From positions 2,232,001-2,296,000 of the forward strand of contig NC_089241.1 in NCBI RefSeq assembly GCF_000512585.2: a DNA stretch of 64,000 nucleotides. Reading direction: 5' to 3'. Positions 1-12,659 of this stretch are shown here, one piece after another. The notes beneath the pieces are model-generated. The model was not told where the DNA came from and did not search any database. It saw nothing but the letters and a program-made list of their open reading frames with translations. The stretch comes from Kwoniella bestiolae CBS 10118 (taxonomy: Eukaryota > Basidiomycota > Tremellomycetes > Tremellales > Cryptococcaceae). Each line of letters begins with the position of its first letter. Position 1 is the stretch's first letter. The translations under genes and the position numbers were made by a program.

Positions 1-3000
1 CACCTCAACTGGATAGGATCATACCTAAACGAACCACCTCCTCCCCCTCTCCCAACCCATCAATGAATGGAGATTCAAGCTTGATGCCTAATCAACAGGT
101 CATATCCAGATCGTCAAGTAGATCATCAGGCAAGAAATCGCCTGCACACTCTACAGTCCCTTCGCCTAATAGATCCCCATCTCTCAGGAGGAACAAGAAA
201 TCATTCGATGAAGGTGGATCACCACTGGTCCCTTCGTCAGTCAGATTGGTTTCTAGTCCCAAACAAAGTGAAAATTCAATCATCGCACCGTTGAATCTGA
301 CAAGCGAGGGTCTGGCCAAATCGAACTTCATCAACAGTTCTCCATGGGGAAAACAAACTCCCAGAATGATGAGTGCGCCTGGTGCGTACAGTAATAACGA
401 CCAGAGTAAAGATGATCAGCTGGAAGTGGTCAATACTCCGCCTGAAACTCCTCGAACACCCCATGAAGAGGATGAGGAGGAGAAGGGTAGAAGGTTGGCC
501 TGCGAGTTTTTGGAAGATAATTTTGTTAGTGTGCCGGGTGAGAAGGTCGCAGAGTTTTTGGGTGGACCGTGAGTTGTTTCTCCTGTTTCGCGTTGATTGC
601 ATGCTGATTGTTGGTGTAGTCGTACTGTTAATGCGATCGCTCTGAAATACTATATGCAATACTTTGATATGAAGGGGCAAACACTGGTCGACTCGTTCAG
701 GTGAGCTAATCTAAGACACTCGTTCGCATCCACTAGCTGACAGTAGGTTTCAGGGATTTATGCCAAAAACTCCACCTCAAAGCGGAATCTCAAGAAATTG
801 ATCGAATTATCGAAGCCTTCTCAACACGATATTTCGAATGTAACCCTTCAACTGTATTCGGTACGCCCGGTGTCGTCCACACCGTCACAGCGGCAATGTT
901 GATGCTCAATACCGACCTGCACATCGCCGAACTCAACAAACACATGTCTAAGACAGATTTCGTACGCAATGCCATGCGAGCGATACATGAGAGTATGCCA
1001 GCTGGAGATCGATCTTCCACACCTGATCTGATCAGAGATGATAGTAGTAGTACGAAACCAGGATTCGGTTCCAACGCTTCCATGGCTCCTTCTTTCGTCA
1101 GCGTACGATCGAAAGCTCAAAACCCTGCGAATCCACCATCGACCCAACGAAGTGCCTCTGCACCTGTCATTGTCAATGCTGGACCACCCCGTACGGACAG
1201 TACCTCCTCGATCGGTACGAATGGGACTGAACCCAAGACTAGAGGAAGCTCAACAACCGTCAGCTCATTCAACTACAACAAGGCTTGGGAGGCTGAGGCG
1301 GAGAATGCCCTGAGAGAGATATTCGCAAGTGTTAAAGCCGATAGGATTTTATTGCCTATCTCAAGTGGTAATGCGAATAGACAATCGATGATCTCCATAT
1401 CTAGCAACGGGCCTTTCGATCGAAGTAGAACGATGAGGAGTCCCTCGGATAGAGTCAACGCGCTGAAGCGGGGAAGTATAAGGGGGATGCAGGGGTTGTT
1501 GAATAATCCTTATGGGTCGCAATGGTCTGCTTCGGATGGAAGGTTGAGTCCGACCCCGAGCTACGCTACGTCCATCAATGAGGTGAGTTCGCACTTCGTT
1601 GAGGTCGAGTGACCTCACATCGTTCTTGCGAGATCAGATCAAGCTGATACGTTGTATTCAATCCAGGGCCTCGGCTCATTCGCACCGACATTGGGATTCG
1701 CGTCCAACCTCTCCCACACTGTCATTCGCGAACAAGATGACGAGGTGCGCAGTATCGATTCTAGTACCTCTGAAGATACCACAGAAGATATGGATGATGA
1801 TGAGCTTGCGTTACTTGGTGCCCCATGGGCTAAAGAGGGCTTGTTATCTAGGAAGCTGTATTGGGAGTCAGTGAACAAGCGAGCGAAGAAGAACGATTGG
1901 AAGCAGTTCTTCGTGGTTATTGCGAAGGGCGAGTTGTACATGTTTACATTTGGGGAGAAGGGCGGTGGGGGGTTTATGGGCGGTTCGGTTGGTGGTGGTA
2001 ATTGGCTTGTGAGTGGTTCGGGCACTTCATGCCCTTCCTTCACACAATTTAGATTGTAAATGCCATTAGAGATGATGTGAGATGCTGATTTGCTACCACG
2101 TGTGTTTAGGAAAACGCCAACGCCAATGGACAGATAAGTCTAATGCACACCATGTCCGTCGCCCTGCCCAAACCGGGGTACAACGCCAACCGACCATATT
2201 GTTTCTCACTCGCTACTCCGTCTGGCGAAACGTCGTTCTTCCAAGCTGGAACTGAAGATCTAGTCTTGGAATGGGTCTCAGCATGTAATTACTGGGCAGC
2301 TAGGCGGTCCAGACAGCCCCTCCAGGGAGGTGTATCAAATATGGAGTACGGATGGAATAGGATCCATTCGTCCAATACTACCGCAGAGGACGAGGATGAT
2401 AAAGCCAGTGTCAAATCTGGACGAAGTAACCTATCCAAACTTAATGTCTCTACTTACGGACGGAAGAATAATCATGGAATACAAAATCCGAACGATAAGA
2501 TTTATATCAATGATTGGAAACCGCCCCCTCCAGCTACGATGCCTTCTCCGCTTGACGAGGAATCGCAACTGGAGGCGCTGCAGAGTTACGTTAGGAGTTT
2601 GGTGGATGAGTTGGAGGGGCATAAGGCTATTGAGGAACCTATGAATAAGCTTGTGAGTGTATGGGGTATCTCTTTGATTGGATTTGGGCGGTATGATGCT
2701 CCTGCTTGTATTCCTGGACTCTCGAAGGTTGAGAGAATATCGGTTACATCGTCTGGATCGATTGACCCCTCGTTGAATTTCATACCATCTTTCGAATTTC
2801 AGCTTGGCACATAGCCACATAAAGAGAAAGTAAATATGCTAAATCAACCCTTCCTTGTACCCATAGTATACCCCCCACTCCAAGAACCACGCCAAGGCAA
2901 GAGAAAACTGGAAAGCGAAATCTCACTACATCCACACGGAGATATTCAAATATGAGACGTATGTTGAGGCGTTACGCAATGCAATCTCGCTGAGGGTGAA

Positions 3001-3187
3001 GAAACAGGGTGAGAAGAAGTTGGAAAAATCCTTGGCAAGGAGTATGACGAGTTTGCATAGACAGGATTCGCAGGAGCAAGAGGGAGAGGGAGAATTGGGG
3101 ATGCGGAATGCAAATAGAGATGGGGATGAGGGAGATGAGGACGAGGATGAAGGGTATGGAACGCCGAATGGTACGATTAGGAGATGA
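1..3187 (+). CDS. Sec7-PH Arf guanine-nucleotide exchange factor (5' partial)
   Basis: The reading frame is open from base 3, so the N-terminus lies outside the window. Exons are <1-568, 620-700, 754-1582, 1667-2008, 2110-2652 and 2867-3187; phases close and give 893 visible residues. A Ser/Pro-rich disordered stretch is followed by a Sec7 domain (from CEFLEDNF in exon 1 through the NTDLHIAE motif in exon 3). The likely glutamic-finger Glu is in LKAESQEIDR. After a second disordered linker comes a PH domain (exon 4 KEGLLSRKLYW to exon 5 VLEWVSACNYW), then a helical tail (HAKARENWKAKSHYIHTEIF) typical of Sec7-PH exchange factors of the EFA6/Yel1 type. The family loads GTP on Arf GTPases at membranes, with PH-mediated lipid binding. 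Family assignment is firm; the Arf partner is inferred. The last intron (214 nt) is longer than its neighbours. Confidence 0.9.
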
Positions 3188-3613
3188 TCATGTTTATGTG
3201 TTTTGTATCGTTCATAGTTTAGTTCGATTGTATCCAACTTATTCTCACATTTACACTTGTTCATAGACGTACTACCTCTACCCACGAGGTCATGCATTGT
3301 TGAGTAGGCCAACATGACCCCGCGGTACGGTTGAATGAGCAGATTGGGTCGAAGTATCCTCGGCAACATATAACTCATGCTGAATTGCGACGCTGATGAA
3401 CCTTATTTTCCAAAAATCATGCACTATATCTTCATATAATACTGTGTACATATCGTTGTATCCTATGCATCACAATCCAAGATATATGAACCATCCAGTA
3501 TGACAATATCCTCGTTCCAAGCAACATTCAAAAACCACTCATACCAGAACAATCTCTTAATACCCAAACCAATCTCACCAACATCAAAATAAGTTAACCC
3601 TCACCACACCACG
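3188..3613. other. Intergenic, tandem (+/+)
   Basis: This is the 3' flank of the Sec7-PH gene and the promoter of the small membrane protein gene. AT-rich stretches are present, but no gene, repeat or convincing regulatory motif is seen. Confidence 0.5.
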
Positions 3614-3956
3614 ATGTATCCAACCCACTTCGAGAACTTCGAATGCCTCCTCTGGACACTAATCACCCCCTACTTATTCTACACAATCTTCGCTCCCTGG
3701 CCACTCTACGGGAAAGTGGGGATGCACGTACTTTGGTCGATCATGTTTTGGCTGAATAGGAAATACGGGTATGGCGAGTTGGATGAGATTCCGGTGAGTT
3801 CTCCGATTCCCTCCTGATCCTGCTTCATGGTTGGTTGCTGATGGGTGTTTGCGTTTTGGACTGTGGGGGTAGCCCGAGTTTTGTTATTATAGGGAACCTG
3901 TTGTGTTGCCTCCGAGACGGAATAGAACTACGAAGGAGAAGGGGAGGAAGAGTTGA
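3614..3956 (+). CDS. Small membrane protein, unknown function
   Basis: There are two exons, 3614-3793 and 3873-3956, joined in phase 0 to give 87 residues. Residues about 10-48 are hydrophobic and aromatic (WTLITPYLFYTIF and MHVLWSIMFWLNRKYGY), suggesting one or two short membrane segments. The C-terminus is basic (RRNRTTKEKGRKS). The start is the first ATG after an A-rich leader with in-frame stops. I do not recognise a family. The clean GTGAGT...TAG intron and preserved phase support a real gene. It is convergent with the SET-domain gene. Confidence 0.6.
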
Positions 3957-4535
3957 TTGGCATGATGGAGGTTGGGCAATAGCCGTGGGGATCCGCCACT
4001 CTGGTGTGTGAGACTGGGACCGTGGGTTCTGGTAGAGTATGCTATACACAGCATGAATCATACTTCAATATTCATCTCTCATGCCTTATTCGAGCCGTAC
4101 AAAAGAGAGAGAGAGTCTCGCCTGGCTTTGCATAGAGTACCAAATTGCAATAAACAACTTGTGTTGGATCTTTGCCAAATTCACGCAATGCAAGTTGTTT
4201 CGCCGCTCAATTCACTCAAACTGCTATGAACCTCAAGCATAGCGACAAATCGTCAAAAGTATATCACATAACATAACATAGCATGGCATATCATATCGTA
4301 CGGTAGTATATCAACTATATCACATCCTACAAACATTTTCAGTCATATAACCAATATCAAATGATCTATAATAAACTTGCATATACGAAACCCAAAACCA
4401 CAATCAAAACCCCAAAACCCGAAGTTCAATATCCGTCTACTGCATCGCCTCCATCCCTCCCTCCCTTTCTTCCCTCCTCCCTCCTTTCCAAACCCAGATT
4501 TTCGTACCAAGCATCATTGCCTGACATCCTCCCCT
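3957..4535. other. Intergenic, convergent 3' ends
   Basis: The stretch lies between two converging genes. Around 4265-4310 there is a short run of CATA/CATATC-like words, and around 4450-4480 a pyrimidine-rich stretch. No gene is supported. Confidence 0.5.
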
Positions 4536-7500
4536 CTATCCCAAACTCGACCTATCCCTAGGCGGTCTTCTCCCCCCTTCAACGACCCTCTCCTGCCTGG
4601 TCGGTACAGCGCCCAGAGGCAGCAAGACCCATCCCTTCGGTGCCCCTCTCCTTGCTCTGACAACTTCAGCTTTCTTGATTCGCGCGGCTTCGCGCACTTC
4701 GTCCATACTTATCCGAGGGTTCATCTTGGGTTCTGTCTCAAGAGTAAACAATTGATTGTCAATTTGAGAAGAAAGGACCGATTCAGATTTCCTAGCTTTC
4801 CGTTTGGGTGTGGGCGTTGCATTTTTCTTCAAAGTAGGGTTGGTATGTTTGGTTGGAGGGGACGGGACTGGCGCTGGCACTGGTTCGGATTTTCTAGCTT
4901 TTTTGGCTTTGATTCTTGACTCCGGTGCTGGTAACGTTCGGAGAGGGGTCGATGTCGTCAGAGGGTTGGATAGCGGTTCGGATTTTCTAGGTCTACCCCT
5001 CTTCCTCTTCAATCCAACCTCAGCCTCAGCCTCGATGACAAGGGGTACAAGAGCAGGAGCAGGTTCAGACTTTCTACTTCGTTTCTTTGCTTCAAGTACA
5101 GGTACACTACCCGACGCCAGTACTTCACTCTTCCTCTTATTCTTCTTGGATGTCTTATCTAAGTCCTTCAAGACACCCTCAGCAGAAGAAGTAGCCGACA
5201 CAGGAGGAATGATAATTTCATTTATCAATCCGACAGAGCTCTCCGAGGGAGTCTTGAGGTTCGTACTTGATCCTGTCGAGTTACGTTCGGAATCAGATAC
5301 GATAGACGGTGTTCTTTCCAGTAAACCCAATACCGAAGTACCGCGCTGAAGAGCACCACTATTGCCAACTGGGAGCGATTTTCTCATAATCTTCTTCAAT
5401 GTTTTCTTTGCGTTGCCACTCGCACTTAGGGTTTTCGCTTTGATGGCTAGTTCCGCTGCTAGACCTTTTGCGGTCTTTTCGCCTGCTTTCCTACCTAGGA
5501 AACCAATACAGTTGGGAGCACCGCAGAAGCATTTCGTACGCAGTTCGTCGGATTGGGCGGCAACACCGAAGGCATCGAAGTTGTAGTCGTAGAAGAGCTA
5601 TGTCAAGTGTATTGATGTGATTAGCGAGTTGTCATAACACGAAAAGTCATGAAAGGGGTAGGGCGTTAGGCCCAAGATACATCTTGTTGCGGGGAAAGTC
5701 TACCGTCCTCCTCTTGATGCAGGGCGGGATGAACGGTGATAAAGTATAAGCCCAACTCACCTCCTCACCAGCCTTGATATCCTTAATAGCCCACATTCCC
5801 ACCTCGTACTCTTCCAGCCCATCCCCAGCCATCTGGAACTTCTTCACCTCGAGGTTTGGCGCACAACCATGATTGATAAATCTAGCGTCGTTCCCTTTCA
5901 TCCCCTGATAGCAAGCAAGAGTATCAGCCATAAAAGCTTTTAACCTTCCATCGGGTTCAAAAGAAAAGGTGGAAAGGGAAGCTCACCGCATCGATGACTT
6001 CATCCTGGTCGTATGCCAACGCGTAGAAGTTCTTGGTACCCTTATATTCATCTTGGATACGATCCATGAATATGCTGAGCAAAGACAAATTGGCATCAGT
6101 CGGAATTTTAGGATGCTTGAGACTTAAGAGTGGAGCTACTCACTCCATCGTGATAACCTCTCCTCTATAATCCATGACGAAATCCCCTTCTTTGACATCT
6201 TGAGTAAGGACGATCCCAAACCCTCTTGAGCCGGTCTACGTGATCAGCAACGAATATTCAGCTCGGGTCGTTCCAAAAACTCTGTCAATACGATCTTATG
6301 ACCCAGACCGCTCAGAAGCAAGTCCACCCAAAACCGAAACCGAACTCACATGAACGACCTTGTAACTCGCTCCCACCCTCTTCCGCAAAGTCTTGTTCGT
6401 GCACTCATCTCCAGCCGGACAATCTTTCCCACACAGATAACTCATCAACCTATTTATACATTGATCTGCGCACTTGGACTCGGGCGAACATCTGCATATC
6501 GCGGTAAAGTCCGTTTGGTACTTTTGTCGCTCTGGGTAGATATCTAAGTAAGAACCAGGGAAGTTAGCGTTGTGTCCTTATCGTCAACGATGACAGGTAT
6601 CTCTCTAACGCGAAACATAGCTGTCATACAAGGGCGAGGAGTTACGATAAGAGCAAGACGTTGAAAGAGGTAACCGTAAAGGCCACACTCACTCCTCGTA
6701 ATTTTCGAAAAAGGCATAGGTTTCTTCCTCCCATCCAACTTCCCATCCAACTTATCCTTCATGATATTATACGGCAGTACGAACTCATGCTCCGTATTGA
6801 AGAAGAGCTCGTACCCGTGATCGTAAGGTAGTGGAGGGAAAGATATCGTCTCTTGTACTGGTACGACAGGGGCTTTGGTCTTGGCTAAATGGTCGGCATT
6901 CCTAGTACTGCGTTGCATGACCGGTTTCTTCATTTTCAAAATCTTGTTTTCAGCCTTGCGCGTGGCAAGTATACTATTGTGTAGTTGCTTTGATACGGGT
7001 GGATGGGAGTTCTGGCAGTAGAACCCTGCTGTCATGTATTCCTTTTTGAGTGGTTTACCAGAACTGGTATCCTTCTTCTCCTTGTTGGTGGTTTCTAGAG
7101 GTATTGCCGTTTCTTCATGTAAGTTTGACTTCGATATCGATGTCCTCTTAGAAGATGTGGGTATGGTCTTGTATTGAGATAATATTCGTTTGGACAGTAT
7201 ATCTCTAGTCGACTTGATCATTCTGGAAGTAGCAGCAGTTGCAATTGTCTTGGTCTTGGTGATTGCTTTCTTCTGAACTGCCGGTGTGGCCTTACTTCTA
7301 GTTGTTCTGACCACCACCCTTGACTTCGTCTTAGTACCAGGTATAGTCTTCACTGTCTTTGCTTGTACTAAAACCCCATTCTCCTTATCTTTCTCCTTGT
7401 ACTTCATCCTACTCGTATCGTCTTCCAGGACCTTCGCACTCTTCGTAGATACCGCAATACGAGCAGTCTTAGGTGGTCTCCCAACCGCACTAGCTTTAGA

Positions 7501-7839
7501 CTTTTCAACACTCCTCGTCCTTGTACTCCTCTGCACAATCGCCTGAGCCTTATTCTTGCTTCTAGACGTGTACACTTTCACTTTCTTATACACCATATCC
7601 TTCTTCTTCTGCTTCTCACCCTCACTCTGAATCACCACATCCTTCGTTGGTTTATCTCCGGTCGATCTAGTCTTCTTCGAAGGATTAGGTATAGGTGCTC
7701 CAACCACAGCGACAGTACTTCTCTTCTTCTTCTTACTACCACTGTCTACCGCGGCGGCAATACTAGGCAGCGCGATGTCGATCTTGGATTTGAAGAATGT
7801 CCTTTTCTTCTTTTGATCAAGGGGTTTGACAGGTGCCAT
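4536..7839 (-). CDS. Ash1-like SET-domain histone lysine methyltransferase
   Basis: Six exons (7839-6693, 6543-6350, 6235-6144, 6074-5987, 5904-5761, 5597-4536) give 908 residues with closed phases. Residues 1-380 are Lys/Ser/Thr-rich and disordered. Exon 2 encodes a Cys-rich AWS motif (ICRCSPESKCADQCINR). The SET domain spans about residues 448-567 (GSRGFGIVL, YRGEVITM, NDARFINHGCAPN, EVGMWAIKDIKAGEE, LFYDYNFDAFG). A post-SET zinc motif CFCGAPNC follows at 579-586, then a long basic tail. AWS-SET-postSET order marks the Set2/Ash1/NSD group, which methylates H3K36. No WW or SRI domain is visible, so Ash1-like is preferred over Set2. The usual NHSC motif reads NHGC. An upstream in-frame ATG at 7875 would add 12 residues; 7839 was chosen because the protein from there resembles a normal nuclear N-terminus (MAPVKPLDQKKKR). 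Confidence 0.88.
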
Positions 7840-8395
7840 CCTGCCCCTGTCCGATCGGTCTATGCAAGATCTCAAGAGGATTGCAATGTGGTTTGTGTAG
7901 GGTACACTTCGATGGTCTGGGGTCGATGGGTGTGTATATGTATGTACGTGTTGGATGTTTGAGTAGAATCAAATACAAAATGAACGCGTCTTTTGGTCGG
8001 GGGTAATATTGAGTGATTGATCTTTGATTTGTTTATGAGTTGAAGACTGAGTTTTGTTCCGACGCGTCTCGATGAGTGAATGGATCGTATGGATGGGAAG
8101 AGTGAGTTGCAAGGTCCAAGTTCTATTGAGAAAAGGTGATGGATATGGATGGTTTGTTCAGAGTGATGGTGAATATGAGATGAAAGACAGGATACATCAG
8201 TAGAAGAAAGATTCAGACACAACGCAGATAGGTTCATTTAAAGACGCGGACGAATTGACGGGAAGCGTAAACACACTTTGCACTCAATGCCACATGCTGT
8301 CCGTGGCAACAAACATCAAACAGGTATGGATATGGATACATAGATGGATATCACTCCACGCATCCCTCGACAATACTCTATAGATACATTGATCC
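7840..8395. other. Intergenic: 5' flank of the SET gene, 3' flank of the DnaJ gene
   Basis: An open frame on the minus strand (8237-7872) has low-complexity His/Ser composition and no splice support, so it looks like leader sequence. No other element is recognised. Confidence 0.45.
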
Positions 8396-10707
8396 CTAAC
8401 CAGCCCATTGGAAATGCATCTTCTGACCACCTTGGAACCCACCACCAGGGAACCCACCCTGCTGGAAGAATTGGAATGGCATACCCCCTCCGTGGTGGGC
8501 GAAGGGATTATGACCTGCACCCTGATGCGGATCATTGGGATCATCTCCATTATCATACCGCGCTTTGAGCTCTGCACCATAAAACCACATGTCAGCTTCA
8601 GCTTACGATTGGGTATTTGGACGTTTATTATTGAACTGACCTGGATCTGATAACACCTCATACGCCTCATTCAACGCTGCCATCTTTTCTTCTGAGCCAC
8701 CAACATCAGGATGAGCGACTTTGGCTGCTTTTCGGCTGTTCACGTGTACGTATGAGAATTGTCAGTTGACGGCTCCTATCTTGACTTCCCTGAAGATCAA
8801 TCAACTCACAATGCCTTCTTGATTGTTCGTTCATCTGCGTCTCGAGGTACTCCGAGAACCTACAAAGACAAAGTCAGCTGTGATCTGAAATCCAAAATCC
8901 GATAAACCTTAGCTCACCTTGTAGTAATCTTTCTGTCTAGATTGTTTCAAGAGTCGCTGGGCTTTTTGTACCCTATTCAAAATCTACGAAGCACACAGCC
9001 GACATCAGCTAGGAGTTCAGACTCGGGTCCAATCAGTTCAAATAAGTGATGGAGCGTTGTGAAAGGCAAATACAAGGGTCATGTGGTTCCATGGTGCCTT
9101 GTTCGCCAGTCTGAAATGCACGAAAAGTGCACTCACATCCTGCCTATTCCTACCCGTATTTTCAAACACCCGCTCCAACACCCTCACCGCCTCCTCATAA
9201 TTCTCATCCTTCATCAACCTCTCCCCCTTAGCGATCAATCCCTCCGTATCATTCTCATCCAACTCCAGTGCAATCTCACACCATCTATATCTCTTCTTAT
9301 TCGATAGATCCCCCGTCCCCATAAAAGCCTTACAAGCCAACGAATACAACTCCAATCTCGTCTCAGAACTACTCTTAAGATTAAACTTCTCATCCAAATA
9401 TACCACACCATTCTCATCAGGTTGGATAGCCGCTTCTAGTGCATTTTCGAATCGTTCTAGTAGACCGGATTCACCCTCGAAGATCTTAATGGCCGATCTG
9501 AAGACGTTGCCTTCTACGAAGTTCCGTATTTTCGCAAGATCTTTGTCGAAGGTTCTGATGAGTCGGTGTAGCTTTTTGCACGATTTGGAATCTGGGTCGT
9601 AGTGCAGGCATTGCTTGATGTGGGTTATAGCTGAGTCGGATTTCAGTAGGAAATAGGATATGTAGGTTAATTTCAGGGGATACAAGGTAGATGATGGGTT
9701 GAGGGATGCCAATCGACTAGAGATCAATCAAACCACGCCGTTAGGTCATAAAAACCTTCACGTTGGATAGTCCTTGAATATATAGGATGACAAAAAATCG
9801 TCCAACCCACCTCAAATCACCATACACAGCCTGGACATCACCCAGCTCAGTCGCACATTCTACTCTCAATTCCCTCAACTCCCCAGAATTAGGTCCGACC
9901 TCCAACGCCTTCGTAGCGTGATCGACACATACATGCCATTCTTTGTTCTTTCTAGCTTTATGAGCGGATTTGCTAGCTCCAGCGGCGAGAGTGACGGAGT
10001 GGGCCTGGAATGTGAATGAGATCAGTTGTCCGGTTGCTATTTCATGTATCATCCAGTATGGCAGATGGTGATGGAGCGAGATAGTAGATGACTTACCAAT
10101 TCCTCAGACTCAGCATCCGATTTACTCTTCCCGTAAGCTTTCAGCTCGGTCTGAGCCTTTTCGAACTCTCCCTCTTTAGCTAGGATCTTTGCTTTCTGCA
10201 AGTGCGCCTGTAAGTTGAGTCAATCAATCAATCAATGGTCAGCGTTTGAAGTACCAATATCAGGACGATGGATGTTATGGTATAGCGATGCAGTGCTCAA
10301 TCGTCCAAAGCTCGCCATAAATGTGAAATTAACTCACCTGAGCAAACGAAGGGTTAATCTTCAGTATCTGATCGAAATCATCCAATGCTGCACCATGTCT
10401 ACCAGCGGACAAATACGCAGTAGCCCGTTTATAGTAATTCACATAACTTGTTGGGTCGAGCTCTAGATTCATGATAGCATCATTATAAGCTGATTGCTCT
10501 GCTCCATCCACGATGTCAAGATTATGATTAGGAGTGCAGTTACCCACCTATGGCTTCACCATACGCTCTGGCAGCTTCTATATACGATCCAGCAGCCAGC
10601 AGTCTACCTGCGTCTTGAGATATCTGAGTTGCACTTCGGGATGATTCAGCCAGTGCTGAGCTGGCGAGGAGGAGGACGGGGAGTGCGAGGTAGGATGTGA
10701 CTCGCAT
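8396..10707 (-). CDS. ER co-chaperone with TPR repeats and J domain (P58IPK/DNAJC3-like)
   Basis: Nine exons (10707-10548, 10498-10338, 10207-10097, 10004-9811, 9716-9137, 8983-8918, 8859-8810, 8735-8641, 8571-8396) join in phase to 530 residues. Residues 1-20 form a signal peptide (MRVTSYLALPVLLLASSALA). TPR-like helical repeats run from about 30 to 405, for example the block with NYYKRATAYLSAGRHGAALDDF. A J domain begins at DYYKVLGV (about 422) and holds the HPD motif in KVAHPDVGG. The tail is Gly/Phe/Gln-rich. This order matches DNAJC3, which binds unfolded proteins in the ER lumen and stimulates the Hsp70 Kar2/BiP. No KDEL-type retrieval signal is visible; the protein ends FQWAG. It is divergent from the cyanase gene. 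Confidence 0.92.
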
Positions 10708-11371
10708 GGCGGGGTTAAAGAATTACGAGTAGATGGATCGAATGCGTCGGGGTGTTGAGGTGATCTAAGTATGTATGCTGAGGTGACGACTATGCTGGGA
10801 TGTGGTTGAGAAGATAAGCAGTCCAGCTGAGTTGAGAGTAGGTGTGTATGATGATCAGATAGCTATAACAATCGAGCTGAATGGATGCCAGCAACAAAGT
10901 CAATGTCGAAGTTCCAGCTCATCACTAAAGTTACACGTCCATACTCTGATTACAGTAATTGTGATTGTCAACAAACGCCTTGTATCTATCTACTCCCCCC
11001 ATTTACGCTGGAATAGATAAGTACGATGCCGAAGTGCTAGTTCAAACCTGCCGGCGAATGAAGAGTGGAGGTCGATCACCTAGCACCCCTTGGCGTAACG
11101 TACATCCACCTAGTACTGGTAGTTGATCAACTGATAAGAGGGGTGAGAGGTGAGAGGTAGAGGTACCTTAGCTTGTCATTGGTTCAGATGAGTCATCGCC
11201 CATATGGGTTCATCTCAGAGCTTATCGCTTCGTATCGTACCAGAACACCGGTCCATCACAGAGATAACAGAGTAGTCCACATCGCACTATATAAAGACAC
11301 ACCGATACACAATTACTCCTCATCCTTCTTCCATCTCGTCACACCCACAACAATTGGTAATACATCCAACA
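10708..11371. other. Divergent promoter region, DnaJ / cyanase
   Basis: The region serves two divergent genes. Apart from the TATA box of the cyanase gene I see no defined site. Confidence 0.5.
11289..11297 (+). promoter_or_regulatory. TATA box of the cyanase gene
   Basis: The sequence TATATAAAG lies about 75 nt before the cyanase ATG, a normal position for a TATA element in these fungi. It suggests regulated expression, which is inference. Confidence 0.5.
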
Positions 11372-12337
11372 ATGCACAACCTCCCACCTCACTGCAGTGC
11401 CCTCCTCCTAGCAAAAACCCTCTCAGGTCTGACCTTCGCAGAGATAGCCACCAAAATCGATAAACCAGAAGTATGGCTCGCCTCCCTCTTCTACGGTCAG
11501 GCAGTCACCGACGAGACCACCGCCCAGAAGATCTACGAAGTCTTAGGCGAGGACTCGTTCGTCGACAAATACAATGAGGATTACCTCGCGCCTAACACTG
11601 CTAAGCTTACCAAACAGAAGCTCATCAATGGGTTGATTGGCGGTGGGGAGAGTAGTTTTGGTGTTAAAGGGATGGTGGACAGAGAGAAGGGTTTGGAGAT
11701 GCCTCCGAAGGTGGGTCGGGTCGATACTCATATGATCAATCAATCACACTTCCAGTATGCGATAATATAGAGATATCATTTGTATCCTATATCAAAGGTT
11801 GGGGCTGACACTGGTACGCGTGAATAGGACCCAGTACTCTACAGGTTATACGAGGTTCTCCTAGTCTACGGATACTCTTACAAAGCCATTATCCAAGAGA
11901 AGGTACGTGACAACATCCAACTCATTCTCTTTCCATCATCCCGGTGTCCTACTTGAAGCATACAATTCAGCTGATGATACCCAAAAACCAGTTCGGAGAC
12001 GGTATCATGTCTGCTATCGGTGAGCCAGCATCATCAAACTCAGTTATCTCCTTGTCTCATTGTGTGATCGAGCTGACACAATATATTCCCGCCAACAGAC
12101 TTCAGAACTTCCGTGGAAAGGAAGAAAGACCCCAAAGGTGATAGAGTGGTGATCACCATGGACGGGAAAGTAAGTTGATCCCTCTCATCCCTCTCATCCA
12201 CCTCGGCGATCTCATCCATTTCACCCGTCTCATCCTTTTCAGTCGTCTCGATGTCTTCCATTCATGACATTGTAGTCCTGACACATTTTCTTGGTTAGTT
12301 CCTCTCCTACTCCGATCCCGAAGCTTGGAAGGGATAA
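11372..12337 (+). CDS. CYN1: Cyanate hydratase (cyanase)
   Basis: Five exons (11372-11710, 11828-11902, 11992-12019, 12099-12169, 12299-12337) give 183 residues. The enzyme converts cyanate plus bicarbonate to carbamate and CO2, and the carbamate then yields ammonia, so it detoxifies cyanate and supplies nitrogen. An N-terminal helical domain (SALLLAKTLSGLTFAEIATK) precedes the catalytic part DPVLYRLYEVLLVYGYSYK and GDGIMSAIDF. Arg119, Glu122 and Ser145 have the same spacing (3 and 23) as the catalytic Arg96, Glu99 and Ser122 of the E. coli enzyme. The C-terminus (YSDPEAWKG) is family-typical. The ATG at 11372 is the first in frame. Exon 3 is only 28 nt. Confidence 0.95.
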
Positions 12338-12659
12338 ATGGCTTTACACGAGAGATCGCAATATCCAGTAATGTTGAAATAAAGTAAATATAAATATGGT
12401 TAGTTGTACGAATTGGAAAGTATGAATGAGATGGTAGTCTGAACGTGAGCATAATAAACCATTCTGCATAAATAACCAGATCTATAAGCATTATATAATA
12501 TGTTATACCACCTTCTTCCAATTTCCCTATCAATAGCAAATCGCAGTCCCCCTTCTTCTACGCCTATCTTCCAGAGACCCGAGAAACCAGTCCATAGTCC
12601 TCGTAAACCTTAAAACGTACTTAACCTTGAAATACTAATATTGACTTGACTTGACTCGC
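12338..12659. other. Intergenic, convergent 3' ends
   Basis: The 3' flanks of the cyanase and MARVEL-type genes meet here. The DNA is AT-rich and no feature is seen. Confidence 0.5.

Noticed and set aside
7872..8237. 121-codon minus-strand ORF upstream of the SET gene
   Set aside because: His/Ser/Thr-rich low complexity in the expected leader region, out of frame with the SET protein.
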